64,000 nt of DNA. Source: Monarcha castaneiventris obscurior (lineage: Eukaryota > Chordata > Aves > Passeriformes > Monarchidae). A model generated the notes under the pieces. The model was not told where the DNA came from. It ran no database searches and saw only the letters and a program-made list of their open reading frames with translations. The DNA lies in NCBI GenBank assembly GCA_026261815.1, contig JAMPIT010000541.1, positions 930,001-994,000 on the forward strand, read 5' to 3'. Shown in pieces: positions 13,001 to 22,549 of the stretch (positions within the stretch are counted from its first letter, which is position 1; each line of letters starts with the position of its first letter). Made by a program: the position numbers and the translations under genes.

Positions 13001-16000
13001 AAAAAGCACAGGAATGAAAACAAGACAGGTACAGAGGGAGTCTTGATGGTGTTCATGCAGAATTTGAAGTGAGTTCCAGGTGAAACACACAGCCTTGTAT
13101 TGAGGGATCTGTTTTAGCTGACAGGGGACTGCAACAAATACAACCAAAGCCAGCTGCCATTGGTTTAGGGAGGCATAAATCACAATTAGGCATCTTCCTC
13201 AATGGCAAAATGGTACTGAACATGAGGAGACGCACTCACACCTGTGCCAAAGGTATCCCAGCCCTACATCCTGGCCCTGGAGGCTGAGCTGAACAGAGGC
13301 TGAGCTCCATCCATGCCACCACAACTGGCAGGACACAGGGATATGTAATTACACACCTGGAAGTGTCTCCACACAGCCTTTGCTAGTGTTACACTGACCT
13401 AGTGCTGGGGAGCCCTCCCAGCTCCTGCAATTGATGCTGCAGCCTCACACCTCGAGCAAAAGTGCTTCTTTCCTTGCCCAGTGCCAACACTGGGAACTGG
13501 CCAGAGCAATTCACCAGCTGAATCCAACACTGGATAATCCTGTGCCAGGCAGCTGCACCAAGGTGAATTACTTTGAGGACACAAGGTGCCTGCACACCTA
13601 AGTAACTTGGATTTTACAGTGTTTGCTCTTTTTGTTCCACACAGGTGCTGGAGGGAACATTCCCAGCAGGTAGGGAAGCAAAGCATTACTGGCTGAAGTT
13701 ACTGCCAGTAACAGATCAAGGATGGCAACAGCAGGACACTGCTTTAACTCCAAAGCATTACAAAAGCTGCCTTCTTTTCCTGACTGAAACAATCACACTC
13801 CTGTTCATTTGCAGGTGGTCTGTAGCACAGTATCTGTTAAATGTGACAGAAAAGGCTCCCACCTCCCTTTAATCTTCCCATTACATTTATGGAAAACACG
13901 AAGCTCTGAAAACTTTGGAGTTTATGTGGTTTTACATGATCTCCCTTCTGTTACACCAACTGAGGTATAAACGTGGTGTTTTCTTCATGGTACCAGGACT
14001 TTCTGCATTTCACCAAACACCAAGCATTACAACAAATCCCCCTTTAGAAGACTTAGAAGGATATTTTTCTTGGAAATCTGTACTTCAGAGTGAGACACCC
14101 CCATAATTTTTCTGTACATTTTAAACCAGCTCAGGAGATATGGCACACAGAGTGATGGAGCTGTTCATTTTAACTCAGCACCAAGGTTTTGCCCTAAATG
14201 CAGCAAAACCCTGCACCAGGACAACGCTGCAGTGACCCTGATTTAATGACCAAGCTTTAAAGCCAAGCTTTAAGAGCAGCACACCTGCACAGATACCTGC
14301 AAAGGAGACATCTCAGCCTCAAGGCTTCAGAACTACAGTTACAAGGGAGAAAGATTTATTACAAACATAAATCATGAACACCTCCTGCCACCAGCATCAC
14401 TCAGATGGGCATGACCAGCATGTTTTTCCCCCCATGATTAATTCTGGCCTATGGGAAACACTGCTGACTTTGGTTCCTTTCTTTCTCCCCGTGGACACAG
14501 GTGAGGGATAAACTGCTGACACTAGAGAGCAGCAGCAGAACAGGTCTGGTGGCTGAATCTGCTCAGCAATTCCTTTTCTCAGATTCAAAGGTTAGCCTGT
14601 TTCAAAGGCCCACTGAGAATTGGACAGCAATTAACTCTGGAATATGGGAATCCAGCCAAAATTTAAGGCTGTCAAGTTACCAAGAACACAGAAAGTAAGA
14701 AAATTTTCTTATTCAGGATTGTTTTGATTCTTATTCTAAAAGAGCTCATGAAAGAAAGTAGCCAGAAGTTGATATGCCTATTTATCACATGACTAAAGGA
14801 ATTATATTAAGAATTATCATTTTTTTAACAGTGTAACATAAGCAGCCATCAACTCCTTATATAAAAAACTACCATCTGATTGAAGTACAATGATATTTTA
14901 AATACTTGCATTACTTGTCACTGTTCATAGTTTGTTCACAAGAGCTGCGCTCTGATTTTAATGCAGCAGCACATCCTTTTTTCATTTTTTGGCAGTCTCT
15001 ATCTACATGCATAGAAGAGCTGGCACAGCATCCAAATAGAAGGATCATATTGGATTTATTAATGCCTGAAGAGCTCTGTTAATTTAGAAACATAAATTTA
15101 AAAACTTGAATCCTGACTCCAGGGGAACCCTCTCACGACTTGGCATCAACCAAAACCATGTGGGGCCATTGCACATCCCAGAGCAAAGCTGGAACACGCT
15201 CAGCTTACAGAGTGGTGCTGGCCACGGGCAAGGCAAGGCTTATCACTTCACTTATCACCTCATCCCATGTGACAGGAGGCCCCATCCACACTTACTTTAT
15301 CCATGCGATCTTGTTCCACGCCAAACTTCCCTCCATAGCCATGGGAAGCTTTTGGTCCTGTTTGCAGCTCCCTCTCTTTGAGGTTCTGGTGTTCTTGGAA
15401 TACATTCTCCCTCAGCTGATGAATACTTTAGAAGACAAATAACCAAGCAGCAAGTTTTACTAAGGAAGTTTCAGCAAGCAACTTCATAAAGATGCAAAAT
15501 ACAAAGCTGGCAAAAATATCATCATAATTAGAAGTTGGATGACTTGTATTTTTCAAATCTTTCCAATTTTTTCAGTGCACAAAACATTTCCTCGTATTTT
15601 GAGACACTGAGTTTGTCCCACTGCAAAAACTTGTTTAAAAAAAGAAAAGAAACTTGCTGGTTTTAAGACAAATGTGGAATTTGCTATTTTAACAATCCAT
15701 TACCTAGAATTGATTTGTGCCTGAAACATATTTTTTTTTCCTCACGTCTTAATTTAAATTCTTCTCAACACTTTCTATTTAGATGGCAACTTTTCAGAAC
15801 AGGGATCATCTCTTATCACACAGTCCCTATGGCAACAGGGCTAATTCTAACAGAGCATTTCTGGACACCACTCTGCTGCAAAATAAAGATGTCAGGAAAT
15901 TGCACCTCCTCTTCCCAAAGTTATCCCTTAAAATATGCAGGAATTGAACTGAGGGCAGTGCAGGCTAGGCACAAGAAGAGTAACCCAGGGTGTAATCTGT

Positions 16001-17108
16001 ACCTTCAGCACTTCCCACCTGAGTTTTAAGCTTCCTCAGGTGTAACTCAGCCAGCAGGAATCCCCACTGCCCTCAGAGCAGGGCAGAGCAACACTGATCC
16101 CTGAAGTAACCAGAGCTCAGTCACCCTCTGTCTGCAACAATCACACATTTCCTAAAACTGCCTTAAAGTTCAGTCTTAGGCAATTTTTGTAAGAAATACA
16201 AAGGACTCAGGACATGCATCATTTCTGTTTCACATATCCCTCTGTGATGCACTCATCTGCTTTTCCATCAGAGAGCTCAGTTTGTTACTTTGCCAGGGTT
16301 TTTATGAGCTTGGTGGTAGCAGTTTTCTAAACAAAGTGTAAGAATTTAGGGACCAAACGTTTCCTTGAAGTACCAAACTGGAGCTCCTCACATCCCTCAG
16401 CTTCTCCCCTGGCACTACTGGCTCTTGCACCGAAACAGCACAAAGAACCTTTCCAGACATAGAGGCAGGAAAAATCACATTTCCAGTGACAAAGAAAGAT
16501 TTAAGAGTCCCTACATCGTATTTCTGCTCTGAAGACACTGACGGATTTGAAAGACCAGCAATCTGGCAAACAATCAATCTTCTACAGGGACTCTTGTTTT
16601 AATTATGAAGACACAAGTAACTGGGAACATGAGGTGATTAAAAGTCGCCTGGGACTGTGCCTATAAATACATTTCACAAGAGGGCTGCTTTACTTGATGT
16701 GCTCTTGGTGGCCGGATCCATTCACGGTTTTAGCTCCCCAGCGCTGCTCTTTCTCACTCACATCGTTCTGTGAAGGACACACACAAAAAGAGAGTTAAAC
16801 ACCCAAAGAGATCACTAGTTACACACATTTCAGAGTTCACAGCAAACGCTTCCAGCAGTCACTGAGACCACAGGTGTTAGAAAAGCAGCTTCACTTCCCC
16901 TCCACTTCCAGGGACCTGCTCCTGACAGTTTATTTTGCCAAGACATGGCCCCCACCCTGCAGAGCTCCTCTGGAACTGTCCCAGAACCCGCTCCTGGTGG
17001 ATCAATAAACCCCAAAAGCCATACCACAAAGTCTGGATCTGTCTCCCAGTCATCAGCTCCATCATCCTGGCTGATGGACACGGTGTGGCCTGCAGTAGCC
17101 TTCCACAT
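908..17108 (-). CDS. CTTN: CTTN, cortactin (16 coding exons, complete)
   Basis: Cortactin binds F-actin and the Arp2/3 complex, stabilises branched actin at lamellipodia, podosomes and endocytic sites, and is a Src substrate. I joined 16 exons by consensus splice sites and reading phase; they sum to 1662 nt, one open frame of 553 residues plus TAG, against 550 in human. In order: acidic N terminus with the Arp2/3-binding DDW at residues 19-21; 6.5 actin-binding repeats of 37 residues at about 82-318; a charged helical segment (about 342-400); a Pro/Ser/Tyr-rich linker; and an SH3 domain with ALYDY at 502-506, WW at 532-533 and a terminal ELRQ. Tyrosines 420, 473 and 489 align with human Src sites Y421, Y470 and Y486. 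All six full repeats are encoded, so this is the long form. One intron uses a GC donor. Introns of 92-2987 nt fill the space between exons. Confidence 0.97.
1321..1392 (-). CDS. CTTN: CTTN coding exon 15: start of SH3 domain
   Basis: 72 nt encoding an acidic YDEYEN stretch followed by [12 protein letters not shown], the first strand and ALYDY motif of the SH3 domain. Y489 lies in this exon and aligns with human Y486. The donor is GTGAGC and the acceptor TTCAG. The codon is split 2/1 on the upstream side and 1/2 on the downstream side. Confidence 0.97.
2283..2472 (-). CDS. CTTN: CTTN coding exon 14: tyrosine/proline-rich linker
   Basis: 190 nt encoding residues 422-484, rich in Ser, Pro, Tyr and Glu (for example [15 protein letters not shown] and EPETVYEV). 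Y473 in VYEV corresponds by alignment to human Y470, a Src phosphorylation site. This linker diverges fast between species, so assignment rests on frame closure and flanking exons. The donor is GTTTGT. Confidence 0.95.
2565..2654 (-). CDS. CTTN: CTTN coding exon 13: proline-rich segment
   Basis: 90 nt, phase 0 at both ends, encoding [14 protein letters not shown] through SSPLYE. Y420 in SSPLYE aligns with human Y421, a main Src site. Because it is symmetrical, skipping it would keep the frame. It lies only 92 nt from the next exon. Confidence 0.95.
4705..4745 (+). mobile_element. CR1-like LINE 3'-end fragment
   Basis: The stretch reads TTCCCTTCCAACCCAAACCA then TTCCGTGACC, close to the 3' end of avian/reptilian CR1 elements, where this block precedes the terminal ATTCTATG-type repeats. 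It is short and degenerate. Consensus recalled from family knowledge; no alignment was run. Confidence 0.6.
5524..5559. repeat. 17-nt direct repeat (two copies, period 19)
   Basis: AAACACACACTTTGAGC occurs at 5524-5540 and again, identical, at 5543-5559. It lies in CTTN intron 12 starting 118 nt from the exon end at 5642. Looks like a simple local duplication. Confidence 0.9.
5642..5790 (-). CDS. CTTN: CTTN coding exon 12: charged helical segment
   Basis: 149 nt encoding a highly charged, Glu/Lys/Arg/Gln-rich segment ([20 protein letters not shown] and onward to EEARRKLE), the helical region that follows the cortactin repeats. Donor GTCAGT, acceptor CACAG. Confidence 0.96.
5900..6100. repeat. 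Polypyrimidine-rich tract (plus strand)
   Basis: About 200 nt dominated by C and T on the plus strand, so purine-rich in the CTTN pre-mRNA. It lies in the 510-nt intron upstream of the helical-segment exon. Confidence 0.7.
6301..6370 (-). CDS. CTTN: CTTN coding exon 11: post-repeat linker
   Basis: 70 nt encoding [20 protein letters not shown] and VEA, the link between the half repeat and the helical segment. Starts in phase 0 after the half repeat and ends in phase 1. Donor GTAAGG, acceptor GATAG. Confidence 0.95.
6878..6933 (-). CDS. CTTN: CTTN coding exon 10: terminal half repeat
   Basis: 56 nt encoding [19 protein letters not shown], the first half of a cortactin repeat and the known '0.5' of the 6.5 repeats. 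Begins in phase 1, ends in phase 0. Its upstream intron has the GC donor at 8591-8590. Confidence 0.97.
6934..8591 (-). other. CTTN: CTTN intron 9, GC-AG type
   Basis: 1658-nt intron whose donor reads GCACCG after CAACAAG and whose acceptor reads CCTTTAG. The plus-strand open frame at 7438-8064 inside it matches nothing I recognise. Confidence 0.85.
8592..8702 (-). CDS. CTTN: CTTN coding exon 9: sixth-repeat unit
   Basis: 111 nt (37 codons, phase 1-1) encoding [20 protein letters not shown] through AKHESQQ. This corresponds to the repeat skipped in the known SV1 cortactin splice form. The donor is GC, not GT: CAACAAG followed by GCACCG, the only position that joins in frame to the next exon. 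Confidence 0.97.
9285..9325. repeat. AT-rich microsatellite (TA/CATA)
   Basis: Alternating TATATA and ATACAT units in CTTN intron 8 (8703-9934). Likely to vary in length between individuals. Confidence 0.85.
9935..10045 (-). CDS. CTTN: CTTN coding exon 8: fifth-repeat unit
   Basis: 111 nt, phase 1-1, encoding [20 protein letters not shown] through QLHESQK. The ALGWDHQEK core differs from the SAVGFxYQGK of its neighbours, as in mammalian repeat 5. Donor GTACAG, acceptor CACAG. Confidence 0.97.
10321..10431 (-). CDS. CTTN: CTTN coding exon 7: fourth-repeat unit
   Basis: 111 nt, phase 1-1, encoding [20 protein letters not shown] through TEKHESQK. Repeat 4 is the principal F-actin-binding repeat in mammalian cortactin. 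Donor GTTTTT is weak after the +1/+2 bases; acceptor TCTAG. Confidence 0.97.
10610..10643. repeat. Perfect 17-nt tandem duplication
   Basis: GGATGGAAAATAAAATT at 10610-10626 is followed directly by an identical copy at 10627-10643. It lies in the CTTN intron between the third- and fourth-repeat exons. Absence of any mismatch suggests a recent event. Confidence 0.95.
11276..11386 (-). CDS. CTTN: CTTN coding exon 6: third-repeat unit
   Basis: 111 nt, phase 1-1, encoding [20 protein letters not shown] through TEKHDSQK. Donor GTGAAT, acceptor TGCAG. Confidence 0.97.
11895..11949 (-). CDS. CTTN: CTTN coding exon 5: second half of repeat 2
   Basis: 55 nt encoding [18 protein letters not shown], beginning in phase 0 and ending in phase 1. 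It completes repeat 2, begun in the upstream exon. Its length plus that of the terminal half-repeat exon (56 nt) equals one full 111-nt repeat exon. Donor GTAAAG, acceptor TTCCAG. Confidence 0.96.
12623..12733 (-). CDS. CTTN: CTTN coding exon 4: repeat 1 end and repeat 2 start
   Basis: 111 nt, phase 0-0, encoding [20 protein letters not shown] then [17 protein letters not shown]. It has the same length as the other repeat exons but is shifted by half a repeat relative to them. Donor GTGAGT, acceptor TTCCAG. Confidence 0.97.
12734..15295 (-). other. CTTN: CTTN intron 3
   Basis: 2562 nt between repeat-encoding exons. I see no conserved coding exon, RNA gene or clear mobile element in it. Confidence 0.8.
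15296..15425 (-). CDS. CTTN: CTTN coding exon 3: N-terminal region and repeat 1 start
   Basis: 130 nt encoding (N)[18 protein letters not shown] through [16 protein letters not shown] chose the acceptor CTAAAG before TATTCATCAG because it restores the IH-LRENV sequence and frame. The nearer CAG 10 nt downstream would shift the frame. Donor GTAAGT. Confidence 0.96.
16694..16767 (-). CDS. CTTN: CTTN coding exon 2: N-terminal acidic region
   Basis: 74 nt encoding [19 protein letters not shown] and HQEHI, part of the N-terminal region that contacts Arp2/3. Starts phase 0 and ends with two bases of a split Asn codon. Donor GTAAAG, acceptor CACAG. Confidence 0.97.
17025..17108 (-). CDS. CTTN: CTTN coding exon 1 with start codon
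   Basis: 84 nt encoding [20 protein letters not shown] and [11 protein letters not shown] is the conserved cortactin start and DDW the Arp2/3-binding motif. The ATG (17106-17108) immediately follows a good polypyrimidine-CAG acceptor, so the exon may have no 5'UTR bases. Donor GTATGG. Confidence 0.96.
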
Positions 17109-19884
17109 CTGCAACACCAGCAGGAGAAGCAGGGTCACGCTCTGCTCACGTGCCAGCTCATTTCATTCATGCAGGAGCTGACAGAGGAGATGCAATCCAA
17201 AATTCCCAACAAAGTATGTTATTTAACCACATCACCAAAAGCTGTGCTTGCAGTGAAAACAGGTTTGACCATTGGTGCTCAGGCTGTCTTCTCGAGCTGG
17301 CTTAAAGACCTGTTTAACTCTCCCATTTGCACTGTAAAAAGATTAGGAGCAACTGCTGTTTCAAAGAGAACAGTTTCACCTTTCTTCGCCCAAATTAACA
17401 TTTGTTTTTTGTGCAGTCACTGCACTCAAAGACTTCTCCTCACACAGGTTTCCAAGCCAACAGGCACTTCCAAAAACTGCTGCTAATTCTGGATCCCATG
17501 CGTACAGTTAAGGGGTAGGAATAGGTGGGATTTTTTTCCCTCAGGCATTAAAAATGGTGAGCACAACTCTGCTCTTCACCTGCACTACACCTGCACAACC
17601 TCCTCTGCTGTGCAGTGAGTTTCAGCACGGTGACAGAAATCCCAGCAACTCCAAGAATTTGCACACAACTCAGACATTGCTCAACAACAGGGTACAGAAG
17701 TGTCTGTGCTCCTCGGGTAACCCCTTGTGAGACACGGTGCACACAAACTCAGCACCTCGTCGGGCTTTCAGGAGAAATAGAGGGTGACTGCTGGAGCACT
17801 GACAGCAGGAAGCAAGGCTTGGAAAAAAAAGGCAAACAGTGACTTCTAGAAACAGCACCCAGCACTTTCAAGAGGTTAATGATTTGGGGCCTCTCACTTT
17901 CTGGAAACCTTATCCCCTGGGGAGTATCAAGTTGGATGCTTTTAATCAACACTTCTGAATGCAACTAGTTAGCAGAATTCCTGATATTCCTGGTGCTAGT
18001 GGCTGGATTTTACACCCTTTATTCTACATAAATCAAAATAAATTCTAGAAAGCAAAACTAAAACATCAAACTACAAGCTGCCTGTTCTCCCAGCTTTTTC
18101 AGAATACGCTTCAGAGAAAGGATTTAATTTTTCTTTGCTATTCAACTGGAGTTCAGCTTTTTAACATACCATCATTCTGTCCACTTACCTTTATCCTTCT
18201 AATTAAGAATAGATTACAAAGGTAATTATCACAGGCTATTTAATTCACACAAGCATAATTCAGTGGGCGGGATGAAAACTCCCTCTTAAATGCATAACTA
18301 ATAATCCCTGGGTAAAGTCCACAGCTCGTTCTGTTAGGCTTGTTCTGCAGCCTGGCAGAACCAGCTGATGAGCCAGTTTTATGGAGCATTTCAGAAGTTT
18401 CAGGACTGGTAATGTGAGTGGGAACAACTGAAAAACTGATAGTCAAACACCAGGGTAGCAAATGCTGGAGTAGCCTGAAAGGAGGGTGTAAAAGCAGAGC
18501 AGGTGACATCCTAACACAGTATGAACACATCTCCCCTCTTGTTTTTTCAGGTCTCCCATCTCTAAATTCCTCTGGCAGTTAAGGAACTGACCTTTATGAT
18601 AGTACTTCATAGCCAAAAAAGCTGTGAAACTACAAGTTTATAACCCAAACTTTTAGAACATGGGTATTTTAACAGCATCCTTAAAACACTCTGTCTAAAG
18701 CCTTCTCTCACATGATTGTGTCTGACTGTCCTACTCTTTCCTACTAAAATCTGATCTCTTGCCAAAAAAAGGCCCAAAAGCCTTGGGAAGCAGAACCCAA
18801 CCAGCTCAATAATGAAATTCAACATGGGTCCGAGTTCTTACTAACTCCTCCTAAGAGGGATGTTTCGTACTCATCCTTCCCTGCTCCACCACACTGTGCA
18901 AGATGTTTAGAGATGGAATTCAAGTGACAAGAGGTGAAGCAGAGGTACATCTGTGTATGGCGAATTTCCATATACTTTGTGCAAAACACAACTTTTTCCC
19001 CCCAAGTACTTGTTTCTTATGCTCACTTGATTGATGCATTTTGTTCATTCAGCTGTGCTTGGGCATTTCAAAGAACAAAAGCTGGATCCTTCAGTCTAGG
19101 TTTCATTGCTTCCTCCTCAAGCTCTCACAAACAATAGCGCAGGGAAGAAGGGTTTCACACGCACCCCCGTGCAAAATCCAGAATCCACCGCGATTCTTTG
19201 CAAATCCTGCGCATAAACGCCAACATTTTTCCCCAGCTCAACCCTGCATTTTACGAAGCGAATTCCAGGAGCAAAGCAGCCCCAGTGACCAAGGCTCCCA
19301 GCCCACAGCTAGCAGGAATAAGCCTGGTTTCCGCCTGCTATTCCAGCACCGATTCCAGGGCAGAACGAGGAGAAACACGATCTATTCATGACTCACTGGC
19401 TCACGTGGTCATGATTCCTGAAGGAAGAAGCAAACGCTACGGTTCGAACACAAACCCAGGCTAAATATATGCCTCGAATGTATGCGCTCCTCGGCGCTGC
19501 TATGACTAATCAGCACACACATCATCCTACCCAGCGCCTTTAGCGGCACCCTCGGCAACTCCCCGCTGCCCGGGCCTAGGGACGAGCTCCGGGCAGCAGC
19601 AGCCGAGGCTCGGGGCGCAGGTGAGGGGAGCCAGGCAGCCGCTCCGGGCTGCCCGGGGCCGCACGGCCTCAGCCCGCCGCCGAGGGCAGGGGCTCTGCCC
19701 TGAGGGGCGCCCACGGCAGCGGCACCGCCGCTGTGGGGAGCCCCCGCCGCAGACGCTTCCCCGCAAGTTCCCAGCTTCGGAGTTGAATTTTTTTTTTTTT
19801 TTTTTAAAAAAGGACACCGAGTCGCATCCGCCCCCCGTGCGCGGAGCCCGCGGCCCGGCTCCCCCTCAGCCCCGCCGCGCTTAC
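17109..19884 (-). other. CTTN: CTTN first intron (5'UTR intron)
   Basis: Inferred intron between the noncoding first exon and the exon with the start codon. No coding exon was seen. The first 400 nt (19490-19884) belong to the CpG island; the rest is ordinary intronic sequence. A second 5'UTR exon cannot be ruled out. Confidence 0.55.
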
Positions 19885-20130
19885 TCTGCCTCTGCCGCCG
19901 CCTCCTCCTCCTCCTCGGCGCTGGCCCCCCGCCGGTGCTTCCCGGGCTGGCGGCGGCTGCTGCTGCTGCAATTTCCGCTTCTCCCGAGCTCCCACTTCCT
20001 CTTCCCGGCTCCAGGTGGGAGCGGGACGCGCTCCGCTCCGCTCCGCCCCGGCGGGAGGGGCCGCGGCGCCCGGCCCGGGAACGCCGCCTCCCCCGGGAGC
20101 CTGCGGGGCTCCGGGCCGCTCCTACAGCCA
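19490..20130. promoter_or_regulatory. CpG island at CTTN 5' end
   Basis: About 640 nt of dense CpG and GC sequence standing out sharply from AT-rich flanks on both sides, typical of a vertebrate housekeeping-type promoter. It lies 2.4-3 kb upstream of the cortactin start codon. A T18 run at 19788-19805 followed by A6 interrupts it. The long open frames across the island are what GC-rich DNA gives by chance. Confidence 0.8.
19885..20130 (-). promoter_or_regulatory. CTTN: Probable CTTN noncoding exon 1 and core promoter
   Basis: GC-rich, CpG-dense stretch. On the minus strand a GGCAGA-GTAAGCG donor with the exon ending at 19885 is a good match to consensus and would splice to the first coding exon. 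The upstream end (transcription start) cannot be fixed; 20130 marks where the GC richness fades. A GC-box-like sequence lies near 20041-20050. No TATA box was evident. Confidence 0.6.
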
Positions 20131-22549
20131 TAAACATTTATTTCTGGAGCCGCAGTTCTTCCCCCGTTTCCTTCAGCCGCTCCAGAAATGCACCATCAGG
20201 AGTTGTAAAATGGCCTCAGGGGAGTTGGTGGTGCAGTTTTGAACATCCTTTTTTTAATGTTAATGCTCACTTTTGCACCGTCATGTTTTGCAAATCGCAT
20301 CTACTCCGTCCTCAGGGGTTTCCATCATTTTTTATCAGTGGGCAAAAGGTTCCCCCGGAGCTGGGGTCCCCCAGGGGATCCAAATGAAACGGATGCTAAA
20401 ATGGAAACAAGGGGGTTTTAAAACACTGTAGTAGGAGTTACTGGTTTGCCCACTGTTGGCGTCTTCCAGAGGAGGGAAAGGCCCCGAGAACGCCATTTCT
20501 AGCGAAAAACACTGCAAATAAACACACGAATTCAAGCTGTAACAAAGGGCAAGATAAACAAAAAACCCAGGTGAACACAAACACAACTTAATTCCAAATG
20601 TAGCCAGGTGACGTTATAAATACGCTCAGTTACTTTTTCCTGGATTAAAACCAGTGAGATTTACCCTATAAACTGAATGCAGCATGTATGAAAAACTGGG
20701 CTGAACTTATTCTCAGAAAGCTGTCTGCTAGAGAACACAGGTGCAGAGAACCTCGATCCTTTGGGCATTACTTCTGGCTGTCCTGTGTACTTTTGGAGAC
20801 TTCACCCGTCCCTCCATGTACAGGGAGGAATACAAACCACATTTATATATCACCATCTGTTTATATTCATCATTTATATTTCACCCATCTGTTCCAACAT
20901 CCCATATAAAACCAAAGGTACTGCTACCAAACTACAATTGCCCTTTCCCCCCACCAGCCCCCTACTATTAACAAAAAATGAAATTAATAAAATGTAGAAT
21001 AACTTGTGCACCAAAGCTACCATCCTGACAATGGGAAGTGAAAAACTTTCATTTTAAAGGCAAAGTGATTCTTTAGTTTCTTTAAAAAGTGCCACCCCCA
21101 AATATAGAGTGTCAGTTTTTATTTACCTGAAAATTAATTTTGCTGCCCCTCCCTCTCAATCTTTAGCCTACACCAAGTTCCAAAAATACATTCTGCTTTG
21201 AACTACTTTACCTGTTCTCCAAATCTTGGCATGATAAATCACCACTTCCCAAAAGACACTGCTATAGCAGTTTAAAAGACAGAGCTAAAACATCTGTTTT
21301 GAGAGTCCCTGTCCTTTAAACATGCAAAATTTGCAAGTTTGAAGTTCACTCAGATAATTCTGAAGCATGCAGACAGAATGCAGAGTTTAATTTTTACAGC
21401 CCTCTTTCCAACTAAAGCCGTTAAAAGACATTTGGAAACTTACAAAACATTGCATTTAATCAAGTGTTATCTAAAGATCACTGTAACAAACCCAGGTGCC
21501 TTTTCCATGTGCACAGTTTTCTTTCAGCAGGGTGTGTGGGAGTTATTAAAATTGAGCAAGACGCGTTTTTCTGGATTTCTCTAGCACAGCTCTGCTGTGT
21601 AACTCAGAAGGAAGTCACCACACAGTTTTGCCAGTTCGTGAAAGCTTTCGCCATTTCACTCATTTATTCTACCTCTCATATCAGTTCCATTGTTCCATAA
21701 CAGTTAAGGTTTTACAGCCTCAAAGTAATAAACGCATTTTCTGTTCACATTTTACAAGTCTATCCCGCATTGGTTTCACTTTTGAGAAGCAACAATACAT
21801 GACTTTGAACACTTACTATCACATCAGTGACCAGCAACGCCTAGGCAAGGTTTCTCTAAACAGCAAAGTTTAGCTGAGCAGTGAGTCAGGATTTCCTTCT
21901 GCAGTTTCATTTTAGTTTTTTTCTAGAAAGATAGATTCTCTGAGAATACAAAAGAGACTGCAAATGAACAGACAGCAACTCGTACAGACAAGCCAGACAA
22001 ACAGAGATGCATTACTGAACAAGGTTTAGAGCATCCATGGCAGTGATTCTCCAGGCATTCCACATCCTGCTGTTGAGGACGTGATGAAATATCCTTCACT
22101 ACTGCTTCCAGTATCCTGCAACTTTATCCTTCTGTCTTCTACTCAACGAAATGGTTTACAAATACATCAAAATTGACATGAACAGCCCTGTCGTGACCTT
22201 ATTGTGCATTGGTTCCCTCGACTCCTGTGTTTCTCCCCAAATATCACTATGGTCATGATCTCATTTTATTACCAAAGCAACTGGTGCTGCTGTCTAGAGC
22301 AGCACTTCCACCTGCATCACGTGGACCAGAATACACTGAAGTTGTGTGACAGGTCTGGTTTACTATTTTAAAAAGCAAATCATAGCTCTAAACTATGAGT
22401 AGAAGTAGGCAATAAAGCAGTTTTTTTTTCCAGAAAACTGATATTAGTGCACGGGAACTTGAACAATTCCAAAGAAAATGTCACATTGAACGGAATATTT
22501 CTGCTGCTGGAGAAAGGTCATCATTTGAAAGCAGATCTATAGGGCAGCA
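20131..22549. other. Intergenic region between PPFIA1 and CTTN
   Basis: About 2.4 kb between the CTTN CpG island and the PPFIA1 polyadenylation cluster. I recognise no gene, RNA or repeat in it. It presumably includes upstream CTTN promoter elements, but none is identifiable by eye. Confidence 0.6.

Noticed and set aside
15296..15415. Alternative CTTN exon 3 acceptor at CATCAG (exon start 15415)
   Set aside because: It would join AA to CTG and break the frame. The acceptor 10 nt upstream restores the conserved IHQLRENV sequence.
16935..17486. 183-codon plus-strand open frame
   Set aside because: Antisense to the cortactin start exon and flanking introns; no domain recognised.
19409..20137. 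242-codon minus-strand open frame over the CTTN CpG island
   Set aside because: Arg/Gly/Ala/Ser-rich composition is what GC-rich DNA gives in any frame. It spans the probable first-exon donor and the T18 tract, and resembles no known protein.
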